Shown: piece by piece, positions 5,331 through 5,859 of the stretch
How positions within the stretch are numbered: position 1 is the stretch's first letter
Layout of the letters: each line of letters begins with the position of its first letter
Made by a program: the position numbers and the translations under genes
Source of the DNA: an uncultured Eubacterium sp.
Lineage (GTDB): Bacteria; Bacillota; Clostridia; Lachnospirales; Lachnospiraceae
NCBI GenBank assembly: GCA_910586445.1
Contig: CAJUHV010000006.1
Location: 19,550-25,408 of the forward strand
Direction: 5' to 3'
DNA: 5,859 nucleotides
The notes under the pieces: generated by a model
What the model was told of the DNA's origin: nothing
What the model saw: only the letters and a program-made list of their open reading frames with translations
Databases searched by the model: none

Positions 5331-5710
5331 GGACACACGCAGGACGAGCTTAAATTTTTGCATAAATCCACAGAACAGCTGAATTGTTTTTTTACAGACT
5401 CTTAAAAATGCTGATGACTGTGGCCCTCTAAAGATGCGGCTGTTTTTGTGGATTCCCGGTATGCTTGCCTGTTTATCATTCTGTTATAAATTATGGTCTT
5501 ATTTTTTAATGCAGCTGATATATTTTAAGAATCTGCTTGGACAGCCAGAGACTGTGCTATGCAGGCATCTTCTGACCAGATTCATTAATCGGAATTCTGC
5601 TTAATTTGGATTATGAATCTGTGACTTCGCCCGTTCAAATTTTATATTTGGATTTATAAATTAGAAATTATGTTTCGAAAAAATTCTTACTTTGATTTAA
5701 AAATAATTGA
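5331..5710. other. Intergenic stretch without a credible gene
   Basis: No reading frame here has both a ribosome binding site and recognisable protein content. The longest plus frame (5434-5604, 56 codons) is hydrophobic at its start but lacks a Shine-Dalgarno sequence. The stretch contains an inverted repeat: AATCCACAGAACAGC (5365-5379) against the complement of 5439-5454, separated by 59 bp. AT content rises sharply after about 5640, towards the tandem repeats. Confidence 0.6.
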
Positions 5711-5859
5711 TTTAGATTATTTCATTTAATAATATTTGATTTAAGTTTATTTCATTTAATAATATTTGATTTTCGTTTAGTTCATTTAACAATATTTGAT
5801 TTAAGTTTAGTTCATTTAACAATATTTGATTTAAGTTTAGTTCATTTAACAATATTTGA
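5711..5859. repeat. 30-bp AT-rich tandem repeat, five copies to the window edge
   Basis: Units end at 5739, 5769, 5799, 5829 and 5859. The last two are identical, the third differs at the TTCG position (5772-5775), and the leftmost is 29 bp and more diverged. A partial sixth copy may precede 5711. The array continues past the window. Because 30 is ten codons, one minus-strand frame stays open from the edge to a TAA at 5714-5712 and reads as the decapeptide QILLNELNLN repeated, ending QILLNEII. This could be the C-terminus of a repeat protein entering from the right, or a non-coding minisatellite; no start codon is in view. Confidence 0.9.

Noticed and set aside
5434..5604. Plus-strand 56-codon frame with a hydrophobic start
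   Set aside because: No Shine-Dalgarno sequence, no promoter placed, no recognisable family; it starts inside one arm of an inverted repeat.

Overview
The window looks like chromosomal DNA from a low-to-moderate GC, Gram-positive Clostridia bacterium, most likely a Lachnospiraceae-type gut anaerobe. The grounds are strong AGGAGG-type ribosome binding sites, vegetative (SigA-type) promoters with 17-bp spacers, AT-rich intergenic DNA, a YjfB-type putative motility protein, a CvfB/YitL-type S1 protein and a large SH3b/NlpC-P60 cell-wall hydrolase. The family assignment is inference; no rRNA or other taxonomic marker is present.

Layout. Positions 1-120 are five tandem 24-bp repeats. Positions 121-823 contain no convincing gene. 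They hold a possible leftward promoter (223-251), a palindromic operator-like site (272-291), and a dense cluster of DnaA boxes (about 386-535) that resembles a bacterial replication origin. A hairpin-T-tract terminator (686-721) serves the next gene. Four genes follow: a secreted NlpC/P60 endopeptidase (824-2224, minus), a 388-residue CPA2-type Na+/H+ antiporter (2685-3851, minus), a 64-residue YjfB-family protein (4119-4313, plus) and the RNA-binding protein CvfB (4415-5251, minus). A roughly 100-bp imperfect palindrome (2531-2630) lies between the first two. Two adjacent hairpins (4322-4396) lie between the convergent yjfB and cvfB genes. From 5252 to 5710 I see the cvfB promoter and a long inverted repeat but no credible gene. 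Positions 5711-5859 are a 30-bp AT-rich tandem repeat that runs off the window.

How the genes relate. Each gene appears to be its own transcription unit: I can place a promoter upstream of each, and hairpins lie in the gaps. No multi-gene operon or defence system is evident. The functions are separate housekeeping or envelope roles: wall remodelling, ion homeostasis, putative motility and RNA-linked regulation.

The most notable point is the origin-like DnaA-box cluster. It sits without dnaA, dnaN or rpmH inside the window. The three large genes to its right are oriented towards it, which would be head-on to a fork leaving that origin. I found no clearly new biological system; the origin-like region and the two repeat arrays are the parts most worth checking.
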